Source: Camellia lanceoleosa (taxonomy: Eukaryota; Streptophyta; Magnoliopsida; Ericales; Theaceae). Taken from it: 64,000 bases of DNA. The notes below the pieces were generated by a model that saw only the letters and a program-made list of their open reading frames with translations, searched no databases and was not told where the DNA came from. A program made the position numbers and the translations under genes. The stretch spans positions 47,263,932-47,327,931 of the forward strand of contig CM045760.1 of NCBI GenBank assembly GCA_025200525.1, in the 5' to 3' direction. Positions 1 through 11,478 of the stretch are shown here, one piece after another. Position 1 is the first letter of the stretch, and every line of letters begins with the position of its first letter.

Positions 1-256
1 TGAAGTAAATATTCAAAATGTAAAGTATGGTACATACTGGAGTCGGGCCTCGAACCCCGACAAGCTTATGTCCAGCTAGTGCGGGCTCAATGGGAATCTG
101 GCAAGTGTCCCCGGAATGTCGCCAGTATGTGAGTGTGGTAGGCAACTCTGGCCACCCAGTCCTCTGTCTCGCCGTAGAACCTCTCCTGCCATGGGTCCCC
201 GTCGCCCTGGCCCCTCTGCCTCTCTCTCCCACGGCTAGAACCCTCGTTCTCTCACC

Positions 257-2090
257 TCAACAGGCGCCAGTCAGAGGTGGCATGAGGTATGTCTGAATGA
301 AGGCTATGTAATCACCCTTAACTCGGAAGAAGTCGGTGTCCCAACCTCTAGTGAAATCGATCATCTCCTGCAAAGTATATCTCTCTTTGGCTCTTATATA
401 TGTCGGAGGTGGCATGGAAACTACCAGCTCGGGCAAGCTGATGGTCTGGCGCAAAAATCGCTCCCCTAAGAACCATGCCCGACAAACTGGGCTCTCGAGC
501 AAGAGCCGGAAGTGGGAAGCCTCTCGAGTATGCAAGGTAATCTGTAAATAGAGAGTGTGCAGATTGTTAGCTATCATCAGATATTGCATATGAGTCAGAA
601 TCAAAGGAAAATGAAAATAACAGAGAAGCTTGAGTTACCTCAACCATGGTCACAGTATTGAAGTATCGACCGAATAAAGGGAAGGACTCCCGGGACCTCC
701 GCTACATCTCCCGTCATGCCGATGTGAGTATGGCACAACATGTGGCATCTCTACCTCTGGCTCTGGGGCGAGTCTCGGAAAGTATGCGCACACCCATAGC
801 TGCAAAAAGTGAAAAGGCAACAGTGAGTATACAATAGATTAGTACAAGTAATGCTGAAAGCAGAACATGTGTGCTATGTCCAGAAAATGCAATGTGCAGT
901 GTGTACAGTATATAGTGTGTGCAGTGTATAGAAAGTGCAAAGTAGAAAGCACGACAGAGTATGCAAAACAGAAAGTAGATTGTGTTTATACAGTATACAG
1001 TGTGTACTGTGTATAGAAAGTGCAAAGCAGAAAGCACGATAGGAAATGCAAGACAAAAAACTAAAGTGTACCTCCAAGGCCCTCCAGTAGCCTCCTATCA
1101 GATGTCCGCTCTGGCAAGAGGTCGAGCTCATGTACCCGTATAAGGTGGCCAAGCCAGCGCCGCCCCAATCGTAGAGTTGGACACGGGACAGGTCCACCAA
1201 AGCACTCAGAAGGTATAGCCCGACAGTGTTCGCCCAATCGGCGAACAGGGTAGTACCAAACAGGAACATCATGAAACCTCGGGCATACTGCTCGGTCTCC
1301 TCTCAGGTCACTGGAGCCGTCCCTCTATAGTGGTCTGCAAACCAGAAGTATTGAACCATCCCTGATCGAGAGATAGGTGGGCGAGTCCCCAACAAATAAA
1401 TCTGGGCGGCCTCTCACTCACCCATGTCTGTGTCATAAGGAATCGGATGAACCCCCACCTCTATGCTAGTGAGCATAGAGAAGTCGAAGGGAGTCATCAT
1501 CATCTCTCCCACGGTAGAGAAGTGAAAGGAATCGGTGGTATCCCACCACGTCTCTACCAAGGCACCCAGTAAAGGCCAACTCACTATGAGGCGTGAGAGC
1601 CCCATGCTGAATGAACCGAAGCTGGCCTCGTCAATGATGTGGCAAACAGCGCTGGGGAGCTCCATGTACCACTCCCTCGCGGAGGTGGTCCCATATCCTC
1701 GAATGGCGCGTGAATCCCCTTGTGATCAGGACAAGCAGATGCAAGGCAATGTAAGAAATACAGTGCAAGAATGTGTTTGGGATGAACAGATGAAAGACAG
1801 TGAGAGCTATGCAAGAAATGCAAAGTACATTGCAGAAAATGTAAGAATACAGTGTATACCTCGGAGGAGCCATGAGATAAATGTGAGTCCGGCTCACGTA
1901 GTAAGAGGTCCTCCGGTGCGCCCCGTGCAAACCCCCTGAACTGATGAATACTATCGGGCGGTAGCACGTGTATCTTGGGATGATACGTTGCTGGGTCGAA
2001 AGGTCGAACATTGAGCGGCAATGGCTCAAGCTCTAGATCATCCACCTCTTTCTCCAGAGGAGCTCCGTCGTGTAGGATGTCATCCGCCAT
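257..2090 (-). pseudogene. Plant mobile domain (MAIN-like) protein, decayed
   Basis: Minus-strand gene relic of the plant mobile domain (PMD) family, whose members include the nuclear MAIN/MAIL proteins and many transposon-linked copies. Likely exons are 2090-1860, ~1718-1072, 799-639 and 541 down to at least 257, with GT/AG borders at the last three junctions. The PMD core is recognisable from ALVETWWDTTDSFHF (about 1563-1519) through LYDWGGAGLATLYGY to GGYWRALE at 1072; the last exon holds RAWFLGERFLRQT and FIQTYLMPPLTG. In-frame TGA codons interrupt the core at 1414-1416 and 1303-1305, and another lies at 257-259, after which the same frame still reads protein-like to about base 30. A frameshift is probable near 690. 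The intron at 840-1060 holds two copies of a ~100-bp repeat. PMD family membership is firm; host gene versus transposon-carried copy cannot be decided. The gene cannot make a full protein. Confidence 0.75.
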
Positions 2091-2499
2091 CTCGAGAAAA
2101 GATAAGAAAGTGGTCAGAAATGGGAAAAATGGGCAGAAAATGCCAAAAGTCAGCAAAAGTCAACTCTCGGAAGGAGAAAATAGGAGAAAAAGTCCAAGGC
2201 CAAGAAAAGGCACCAAACCCAAGGGCAACTCGAGGGAAACAAGCCTCAAATGGTATAAATGAAGAAGGAAACCCCAAAATCAACGTTCGATCGGTTCAAA
2301 ACGGGGTAAACTACGAGGGTTTAGTGAAGAAAATGTTTATAGGGCGTTGGAAAATGCGTGTATTGCTCGGATCTAAGGAGGATGAAGGTCTAGAGAGGGA
2401 GAAGGATGATTTTCAGGCTTAGGGTTGTGTGGAAATGAGGTGTGAGGGTGTAAATATAAAGATTCAAGGTGAATTCCCCATTTTGCCCCGAATCTGCCA

Positions 2500-2590
2500 T
2501 CGGTGGCCGACCGGCCACTGTTGGTGGCCGATAGCTTCCTCTTGTGGCCGATGGTGCCTAGGAGTGGCCGATGGGTGGCCGGCACCCCTC
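2500..2590. repeat. GGCCG-rich palindromic motif cluster
   Basis: Several copies of a short motif built on GTGGCCGA and its complement TCGGCCAC sit close together. The same style of cluster recurs at about 4845-4930, 6635-6735 and 57030-57260, inside the long LTR-like units, so this stretch beside the PMD relic probably belongs to the same repeat family. Confidence 0.5.
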
Positions 2591-2879
2591 CCTAGTGGTC
2601 TTCCAGTCCCCAATGTTCCTATTGTGGTGTTTTCCCACTGATTTGGTCCCTATTTCCTGAGAGATGCAAAGAAAAGTTACTGTTGAGCTTGGGCTCGCTT
2701 CGTAGAGACTTGAACTATGTTCTTGGTGATCCTTGTTTGCCTCTTATTGGATGAAGCGTATCCTTTTCATATCCTTTCGTATATCACAAGATCGGAGAGT
2801 TACTTTTTGAACATGTTACATTAGAGCATTTCCGTCGTATATGTAAGGCGTGCATCACGCATTTTGTATTTTAGTACAT

Positions 2880-3255
2880 TGAACATGCATTTGTACTATT
2901 GCATGAACATGCATTTCGGTGTTACATAGAACATGCTCCTGTTTTCATTGTATAGAATATTTTTTTATTTTGTTTCTTGCATGTTGTGCGTAAAACATGT
3001 CTCTAACGGTGTGTCATGGTTATTCGACTTGCATAGAACATGTATTTGTTAGCCGAGCATGGAGAATGCATTTGGTGTCTCGCATAGAACATGCATTTGT
3101 TACTCTCGCATGGAACATGCATTCACTAATCTTGCATAGAATGTGCATTGTTGTTATTCCGCATAGAATATGCACTTCTCACACTTGCATAAAATATGCG
3201 CTTCTCACATTCACATAGAACATGCATTTGGTATTTATCATAGAACATTAATATG
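2880..3255. repeat. Degenerate ~26-bp tandem array
   Basis: The motif GCATAGAACATGCATTTG recurs about a dozen times, spaced roughly 23-30 bases, with many substitutions. No reading frame of interest runs through it. It reads as an old minisatellite inside repeat DNA. Confidence 0.6.
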
Positions 3256-3290
3256 TTGTACTTGTTAAAGTTTCTTTCTTATGCAAGTAC

Positions 3291-3410
3291 AATATTGTAT
3301 GTACGGTTCATTCAGTGGAGCCAACACAGTCAAACGATATTGTATGTACGGTTCATTCAAAGCTGGTGCAACCAGACGATATTGTATGTACGGTTCATTC
3401 AGAGGAACTC
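3291..3410 (+). repeat. Three ~45-bp tandem repeats
   Basis: The core GATATTGTATGTACGGTTCA occurs three times at about 45-base spacing, followed each time by a variable tail. It lies directly between two other tandem arrays. Confidence 0.6.
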
Positions 3411-3439
3411 CAGGTAAGATCATTCATGTCCCTTGAACA

Positions 3440-4180
3440 CCTTGCTTTGGTTAGAAACATTCAGGTACGCCCGGTGTTTACACCACTCCTTGTTTTGGTT
3501 AGAAACACTCGTGTACGCCCGATGTTTACACCACTCCCTTAACTTGGTTAGAAACACTTGGGTATGCTCGGTGTTTACACCACTCCTTGCTTTGGTTAGA
3601 AACATTTGGGACATGTTCCCGATGTTTATACCACCCCCTTAGTTAGAAGCGTTTGGAACGTGTTCCGATGCTTACACCACTCCTTGCTTTGGTTAGAAAC
3701 ATTTGGGACGTGTTCCCGATATTTATACCACCCCCCTGGTTAGAAGCGTTTGGAACATGTTACAATGCTTACACCACCTTGCTTTGGTTAGAAACATTGG
3801 GATGTGTTCCTGATGTTTATACCACCTCCCCAGTTAGAAGCGTTTGGAATGTGTTCCGATGCTTATACCACCCTGTTTTGGTTAGAAACATTGGGACGTG
3901 TTTCGATGTTTATACCACCCTCCGGTGTTTACACCATTCTCTTTTCCCTCTCGCGTGTGGCGCATTAGGATGTTTTTGGTTATAAACATTCGGGTGCACC
4001 CGGTGTTTCCATCATCCTCTTCTCCTCTCGTGTGCGACATGTTAGGATGCTTTGGTTAAAAGCATTCGGACGAGTTCCGATGCTTATACCGCTCTTTGTT
4101 TTGGTTACAAATATTTGGACGTGTTTCACTATTTATCACTGTTCTCTTTGGTCCGGAACATTAGGGTGTGTCCCTGGGTT
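3440..4180 (+). repeat. Degenerate ~46-50-bp tandem array (about 14 units)
   Basis: Each unit contains TTGGTTAGAAACATT, a stretch like GGGACGTGTTCCGATG, then TTTATACCACC or a variant. I count about fourteen units, degrading toward 4180. Open frames across the array arise only because the unit lacks stops, so I do not call them genes. Confidence 0.7.
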
Positions 4181-5044
4181 CACACCATCTCTCTCCTTGC
4201 GTGTGCCACGCATTAGGATCTTGTTTCACGCCTCTGGTGCGCCCGAGGGTTGTGTTATTCTTTGCCTTTCCTGCGTGATGTGCAGTTAAGCCTGCATAAT
4301 TTTCTTACATCCTTTCTGCATGAAATGTAGTTTGGTTCTTGTTTACTTACTTCTTTCATGAATGAGTTTACTGTAGCATTTGCATCTAGATGTTTCATTA
4401 CAGTCTCATTGTATGATCATCAGTTATGTTCTGCATCGTGCATGTCATTTACATCTTGCCCCAGAACTACGCTGGTTTGATTCCTTGCAAAGAGATACAC
4501 AGGCAGCCTGCAAGCGCAACCGTTCTTTGTTTCACTTGCTTGTTTGTTCGAGTCTTCAGCCTTGTCAAAAATGGGTCGTCTCTGGGCTTTGACATTCACT
4601 CCCGTCATTTCATGACTTCTGAGTTCTGTCAAAGAGAGGCCACTGTAGACACCCCATTTTTGACCGTCCGCAAGACTCGGATGTCATCGTTTGAACACTC
4701 GATGGTTTTGTATGCTTGTGTTTGTTTTGAGTGCCTGAAGTTCTCGGTCGAGCGCCTTGCCTTTGGGCCTCTCAACTTTTCTGTTTTGTGCTTGGTTGTG
4801 GACCAAGAGCTTGTTGCTTCAAGTCTGGAGGAGAGGGTGGCCTGTCGGCCATCTCCACAGTCCATTGGCCATGGCTCTTGCCTGCCGGCCATCAGTGGTG
4901 GCCGGTCGACCACTGGTGATGGCCGACGGCCATTTTTCTCCTTTTTCAGATATTTATTTTCCAGTTGTGCCAGCTGTTGTTCACTAAAGTGCATCACCAT
5001 ACACGTGTATGGAGGGATGAATACAAGCTCTAAGCTTTTTTTTC

Positions 5045-5052
5045 TATATATA
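5045..5052 (+). promoter_or_regulatory. TATA-like box of long LTR copy 1
   Basis: TATATATA about 400 bases into the unit, followed by a pyrimidine-rich tract (TCTCTCTCT near 5105-5135) like a plant 5' leader. The second copy has TATATAA in the corresponding region at 57418-57424. Confidence 0.4.
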
Positions 5053-6634
5053 GGGGGGTCTCTCTCCCGTTTTGGGAGGTTAGACAATTTTGAGCAAAAT
5101 TCTCTTTCTCTCTAGAATTCTCTCTCTCTCTCTCTTCTCTTATTTTGTGCTTTGTAGTTAGCTTTCTCTACACTTTTGCACAAAGACCCTTGATCAATCT
5201 TGACTACCTTGGAGCTGAGGTTCTAGGAGGTCTTCTTGGAGCCTTAGAAGGGGTTTTGAGCTTGAATTTGTGCCTGAAATTGTCTTGTGCTTCAAGAGGT
5301 ATAAGACTCATCTTTTAAACATGTTTTGCATAACTTGTTTTGCTATTCTTTTGTACTGTTTTGACCTGGTTTTTTAACTACAAAAAACTCTGTTTTTGAG
5401 GTTTGAGAATGGTAGTTTAAGTCTTGGTGAGTTAGGGAGTTGTCTCTCCTTTTTGTTCTTTGGCTTGTGAAGCCTTTTGTGCCATTTCTTACCAACCTTA
5501 AACCAAATTTTTTGGCCCTTTTAACCACTGAAATTTAGAGTTATTTCAGTGGTAAAAATCAACTTTTGAAGTCCAAAATTGGAGGGGTTAGCCTCCCCTC
5601 CTTGTGTCTTGCTTCCATGCCTAGGTTGCTTCACATGTTAGCTTGATTTTCTAGCTTAACTTAGCTTAATTGAAGCATGTTTTAGGCTCTGTTTTGGCAT
5701 GTTTCAGCTCTGTTTTGGGCTAGTTGAGGTACTTGAGGCTTGCTTTGTGTGTTTGTAGTGCAATTGTGCTTAATAGTCTAGCTTGTGCTATGTTTTGACC
5801 TCTTATTCTAGCTATCTTTCCTTTTAGGCTGTCTTAGGACTGTTCTAAAGTGTTTGTACCTTTTGAGCTTTATATTGCATGCCTATAGTATAATGGTCTT
5901 CACTAGCTCATTGTTTTAAAGCTTTAATCATGAAGTGCTTGAGTTGCTTGCATGTTGTAGTATTATTTTGCATGTAATCTCAGCATCATAATCTCTGTCA
6001 CATTCTCATTTGTCTCTCACTTTCAATCGCTTTTGAGAGTTGTTTCAAGTTTGGGATTCTTTAAGCTTGAGATAGAGGTTATGCTTAATGGTTTTAATCC
6101 TTTTTTGGGTGTTTCTACTAACCAAAGACATGACCTCTCTCTTGCCTTAAATCATCTCTTGGTTGACACTTCTTTCTCTTTAGAGGACTCTCACCTTGGA
6201 GTTAATCGATTAAAGGATTAATCGGTAATGTAAAATGAGTAAACAAAAGCAACAAAGTAAAAGAGGCAAGATAAGCATCTTGTGTTGCATTGCACATGTT
6301 CAATCGAATGTTATATTGAACACAAGGAAGATTGGAGCATTTCATACTCAAAGTGATGAAATAAGCTAATCTCCTTGGTCTCCATTGCCTTTGATCACAC
6401 ATGATAAGGTGATGGTCTTGAGTCTTGTTTTTCCATACAATGAAGTTGTACTTCTTGGTTCTTTGGCCATCATGCATTGAAAATGCTTGGTCGGTGGTTT
6501 TGGAGCCAAGAATTACACTTCTTTGACTTTGTGTAATGATAAGGATGGTAATAGTACACATACTCCTTGAGAATACACTACTTTGCTTTTGCTTGCTCTC
6601 TGTTGTAGCAAAAAAGAGAAGTCCAGGGAAAGGG

Positions 6635-6735
6635 TGGCCGACCAACCATTAGTAGTGGCCGACAGCCACCAATAGTAGCCGACCGGCCATTACTAGTGGC
6701 CGACAGCCACCAATTGTAGCCGATCGGCCATCAGT
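6635..6735. repeat. GGCCG-rich palindromic motif cluster in long LTR copy 1
   Basis: Four to five alternating copies of GTGGCCGACAGCCACCA-like and CGACCGGCCATTA-like words. A similar cluster is at 4845-4930 in the same unit. Confidence 0.5.
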
Positions 6736-8329
6736 GAAAAGGTTGCTCTGTGTGCTCTTGAAAGGGATCAGAGGTGTTTTGGGAGTTGGCACAATTTTCA
6801 GTGGTCAAATGTGTGCAAACAGAGGCTGCAACGGCAAGGTAGTGGCATTTTTGGGAGAAGAATCCCAGCATGCATACATCCCTCACCCCGAGGCCATTTA
6901 ATTGCTTTAGTTAGCTTAGAATAACTAGTTAATGCAAGTGTTGTAATTATTTAATTAGCTTAGATAGTTAGTTAGTTTAATTGCTTTATGCTTTAAATTA
7001 GCTTAGCATAGCCAGTTATTCAATTTTGGTTTGTTATAATTAGTTAACTAGAATAGTTAATTAGTTTCATTGTGTTGTAATAGTTAGCTTAATTAGCGTA
7101 GCTAGTTAACTTATTCATTCGGACTCCCCTTCACGAGGGCGTAATGTTGTAATACGGGTGCGTGCATGTGTGCATGTCTTCCAACCCTACATCTTTCTCT
7201 ATTTTATTTAACCGCTTTCAATAGTTAGTTTAGGGTCATGTTTCAATTAGCATACCTTATGCTTGCATGTTTGCATCCATTCATTTGTCTTGCATGCACC
7301 GACGCTCGGCGCATCATTCAAACTACATCGTAATTTCAGTTGTTCTTTGAATACGTGTTTCAAAGCATATTATCAAATTGAATCGAATCAAATACTATGA
7401 CTAGGTAGCTGAGCCTATTAAATTGCATATTGCATGTGTTGCATTAGGTATCTTGTATAGTTAGGATTATGTATCTTTCTAACTAGTTTTTGTTTTGGCT
7501 TGGAGTACTCGGTGAGTTTTATGCTTTAGCATACTTGCATGAGTGTAATTGTCATGTTGCCATGATTCGCATGCTTGCCATGAGGCTATGTGCTTACTTG
7601 CTAAACTACATGATTGCCTGTGGATGAAGGTTTTGTTGTTTGAATTGGAATAATTCAACGAATGTGAGTTTTAAGTCCACTCTGCGAAGTGGGGAAATCA
7701 TGTTTTAAGGCCACTTGAGGTGGAAAATCTGCGTTTTAAGCCCACTTAAGAGTGGCAAATTCAAACCATTTTCGAAAAAAAACATAAGTTGAGTTGTTTT
7801 AATTCTTGCAATTTTAGTCTATACTTGCTTGTGCGCGTCACATAGTAATGTTAGCTAATAATTGGAATAAGAACACATGAGGTTTATAAAACAACATATC
7901 ATGATTAGTAAAGGCCGATCCTTTGATCGGGCTAGCAGGGGTGCTCATTTCATGACCTTCTCCCCTCGTACCCAAGTTTCCGAGCCGAGGCAACTTTGAT
8001 GATGACAGACATGTGGCCTTAGGCACAAGTCAGGGTTTCCTAAATTTCCCCAAAAACAAAATATTTAGGTGGTGACTCTGTAATCTGGCAAAGCAGTCCA
8101 ATTTTGGCATTATTTGATTTAAAATTGATTTTCCAAAAAGATTTGCCGGATTGGACTCTTTGGTGTTTATCAATTTCAAATTGCACTTTGTGAGATTATA
8201 TTCAGAACCGCGGGAGTCCGAACTGTGAGGCCTTCTTTTCAAACCCTTTCCAAAAGGCAAGGGCGAAGAAAAAGGTGAGTCCACACCAACCGTTTCTGGA
8301 AGCCCACTGTGAGTAACGTTATTGTAAAG

Positions 8330-9144
8330 ATATGTTCATAGGAATTATGTTCCAAATGTGATTTGATAAGTTATGATTTCTTAAATGATATCTGTTTACG
8401 TGAACGAATGTCCTATGTTTGAAATCTATTATGGCATCCATAGATAGTCCCAAGTCATAGGGGATGGCATGTTAGTGCGAGTTCATGACATATATGTGAT
8501 TACAAGATCTCGATAGCCACTTCATTGTGGTGATATGTGTTTAATCGGTATCCAGAACCGATTACTCTAGTCAGTTGACGATGTGATATGTTCTATTGGA
8601 TGTACCATTATTATGTTCGAATATGAGAATAATTATGTTATGATCTGTTTTACAAATATGATATGTTCATATTTCGTTCACTAACCTCTTTATCTTAATG
8701 TTATTCACTGGGCTATAACTCGCTGTTTGTATATATATACATATATATGTAGGTAAGCGTATGCAGGACCAGGCCTAAGGGCTTCTGTCTGACTTCCGTT
8801 TTGTCAAGCCAACCATTGTGCCTTACGTGGAGATTCCAGAAGTGTCACGTGTTATAAGATCTGGTTGTTTCTATATATGAAACTTGGCTTGTTTTTGTTG
8901 GTTGTACTTAAGATGTTATAGTTAAGTGTGTGGGTACAATGTGAGAATGATTTTTGGTTATGTATACAAAGTTTTAAATATTCTGTTTTCTATAAGTCAA
9001 CACAACTCATTGGACGATTATATTTATATATTTACTTCTGCTAGCCCCTCAACTTTGTTTAATCAGTTCAGAGGCCTTCGATAATCCCAGGATTACTGGC
9101 TGGTTACGATGCTAAATCTATAGGGGCGGGTTTGGGTCGTGACA
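8330..9144 (+). mobile_element. Probable 3' part of another Ty3/gypsy LTR
   Basis: Non-coding DNA ending GGGTCGTGACA at 9144. LTRs of Del/Tekay-type gypsy elements often end with such a word after a region like CACTGGGCTATAACTC (about 8707). The beginning is not recognisable and no adjoining gag or pol is present, so this is a fragment at best. Confidence 0.3.
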
Positions 9145-9179
9145 TAGATGTAGGAGCAGCTATCGGGGTAGAGTCTGGA

Positions 9180-10635
9180 ATATGAAGATGAATGAGCTCA
9201 AAGAGACGTTCATGCTTACAGCCGATCCCAAGAGTTTATTCATCTAAGGGTCTTGTACCAAACAACTATTAGTAGAAAATGTGACAGTTAGACCAAGCTC
9301 ACATAATTAACTAATAGAGATAAGATTTAAAGTGAGAGCAAGAATAAGATAAATATTTGATAAGGATAGATAAGAGATGGAAACAGAACCAATATGACTT
9401 ACAGATATAAGAGAACCATCAGCAATATGAATGGAGGGAATATGAGGAGATGAAGAGATATAAGAAAATAAAGTAAAACTGGAAGTCATATGATTACAAT
9501 ATGTTGAGTCAAAATACCAGGGAGATATACCTGAAGTCACAGGCAGAGCAGTAGAAGAAGGTGTACCAGACGTGGTGAGAAAAAGTTTGAACATGGCTTC
9601 AACATCAGTTTAGAAAAAGATATGAGCAGCTGGATCTAAAGGGTCAGAAAACTCCTCAGAGGCAACAGCAGTAGTGCGATGAGCAGACAAAGATCTAGAC
9701 TGATTCCCTGCATGTTGTGAACGACCTCGTGAGGAAGCACCACGAGAGGAGTGAGTAGTAAATGAGCGGTCTAGATTACAAAAGCAATCTTGCTGCAGAT
9801 GACCAGGACTGATCTTGTTGCAATACTGACAGGATCTGTCTTGGCAATAAAATAGAGGATGAGTAGAATGAAGGCCCCGATTCTGACAATAATTACAAGT
9901 AGTGGGCTGCTGGGTGATTGGTGCAGAGTAACTCAGTGATTGAGGAGTGACAAGAACTGTATCTACATGATGAGTCTTCAGAGTGCCAAGACGAGTCTCC
10001 TCAAAAAATAGCTCAGAAATAGCCTGCTCAAGAGTAGGCAATGGAGTGCAATGAAGCAGATATGTACGCACTAGCTCAAACTAGGTAGTGAGAACCATGA
10101 GAAATTGAACCAATCGTTGCTAATTATGATACAGAGTAAATAAGTCAGCATCTTCAAGATAAAGCCAGTCAGGTTCAGAAACAGCAAGCTGGTCCTAAAT
10201 AGAATATATCTAAGAGAGGAAATCATTAACAGACTGACCAGGCTCTTGCCGCATGTGATGAAGTTGACTTTTAAGTTGATGCTGATGAACAAGACCAGTA
10301 GTCTGATAACATTCTGACAAAAAATCCCAAATGTCTTTGGTAGGAGTAGTCATGGAGTCAAGTTGAAAATGACCAAATTATAAACTAATAAAGGTAACAG
10401 AAGTATTTCGAAGCCAATTGATGATCTGGTAGTTCTTACTATCTCATTCCTCTAAACGGCCTTCATATATGGCAGTCGTTTCATGAACCTCTTTCATTGG
10501 TGGAACCACATCCCTAGTGATAATGCGCCAGAGTTTGTTCTCTTTTGGAAAACCGGACATGGCCTGGGCTCATAACATGTAGTTGGAGTCATCAAGGATA
10601 ACAGAGATTGGATAGGAAGCATCATGACTATCCAT
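9180..10635 (-). pseudogene. Ty1/copia gag-protease remnant
   Basis: Minus-strand copia polyprotein remnant. The start codon is at 10635-10633. The N-terminal Gag core (UBN2-type) is readable through LWRIITRDVVPPM but is cut by stops where tryptophan codons are expected (NYML-stop-AQAM, about 10570, and RLEE-stop-DSKNY, about 10448). Cysteine/histidine-rich zinc-knuckle-like stretches (CNYCQNRG and CQYCNKISPGH) lie near 9795-9900. Then follows the protease/pre-integrase region with WYFDSTYCNHMT (about 9520) and TLNLISIS near 9310. Homology fades near 9180, so integrase, RT and RNase H are missing. It belongs with the PBS and LTR at 11277-11478. Confidence 0.75.
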
Positions 10636-11276
10636 AACAGTGGTTTGGTGAAGTAAATAGAGAAAAACAATGCTATAGGAGCAGAATCAGCAAAAAATGG
10701 AGTACACTAATGGATTCAGAAGGTCCAAATTAGGTGAGAACCGAGGTGAACTGCCAAAAAATAAGCTGAAATTGGACAGGATAAGCAAAATTAAAGGCTG
10801 CACTATTTAGGGCTGACATTAGAAAGCTAGGCATGACGTCAGTGTGGCACGGAGGCCTGAAGAAGAATGCATGTGACGTTAGCACATAAGGCAAAACCAA
10901 GTGTGTAGAGCTGACGTAATGGGATGATGTCAGTGACTGCGTGGCTGGGCGGCTGAGCAGTGGGTTGGCTATGCACGCATGAGAGCGTATGTACGATTGA
11001 CAGCAGAAGCAGTTGATGCACCGAGCACAAAGACGGCGCATGAGGGCGCTTGTGGTACGTTTTGGTGATGAAATTGGTGTCGTTGGAATCGTGAGAAGAT
11101 TCCAATCAGTTTGATGGTAAAGGGAAAAATTTTGGGTAAAAACTAATAGGGCAAAACAGTCCAAGTAGTATTTGGGTGATTGAATAAATGTTGAAAGTGT
11201 TTGGATGATTAAATAAATGTTGTAATACCATTGTGTACGGGACTAAGTAGAAAAAGAAAATAAAGAAAGATCTAGA

Positions 11277-11288
11277 GCTCTGATACTA
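11277..11288 (-). other. Primer binding site of the truncated copia element
   Basis: Read on the minus strand, TAGTATCAGAGC matches the usual initiator-Met tRNA primer site TGGTATCAGAGC at 11 of 12 positions. It lies nine bases downstream of the LTR end, between LTR and gag. Confidence 0.7.
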
Positions 11289-11297
11289 TATTAAAAT

Positions 11298-11478
11298 TGT
11301 TGAGTGAAATATATATCAATTGTATATTTGAATCAATGTACAATAACTCCTATATATATGTGAGTATTACAATAAAGTAAAGACTCATAGATTTACGATG
11401 ACTCTTAAATTTATAGGAAATATACTAGATTTTTAAGGAATATACTTATATTATATATTAACCTAGTATATATTAACA
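11298..11478 (-). repeat. 5' LTR of the truncated copia element (181 bp)
   Basis: On the plus strand it begins TGTTGAGTGAAATATA and ends ATATATTAACA, giving short inverted ends TGTT/AACA. Its position directly before the PBS fixes its role. The matching 3' LTR is not in the window. Confidence 0.6.

Larger units (their letters stand above)
4644..8283 (+). mobile_element. Long LTR-like unit, copy 1 (Ty3/gypsy, probably Tat/Ogre type)
   Basis: It begins TGTAGACACCCCATTTTTG, exactly like the unit at 56328. The two share long stretches, notably the blocks with GGAGTACTCGGTGAG (about 7503 here, 60712 there) and the 3' part with CCGAGGCAACTTTG and ATATTTAGGTGG (about 7985-8065 here, 61195-61275 there). 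A TATA-like TATATATA lies at 5045-5052. The shared part ends near 8232, and a possible degraded end GTCCACA lies near 8283. No protein domain was found inside. LTRs of several kilobases are known in Tat/Ogre-lineage gypsy elements; that placement is an inference from architecture. Confidence 0.55.

Noticed and set aside
3315..4289. Chain of open frames with repeated LVRNI-like peptides
   Set aside because: They follow the ~48-bp tandem array and shift frame from unit to unit; not a protein gene.
4426..5115. 229-codon open frame on the plus strand
   Set aside because: It runs across the start of long LTR copy 1, has no recognisable domain, and is not conserved in copy 2.
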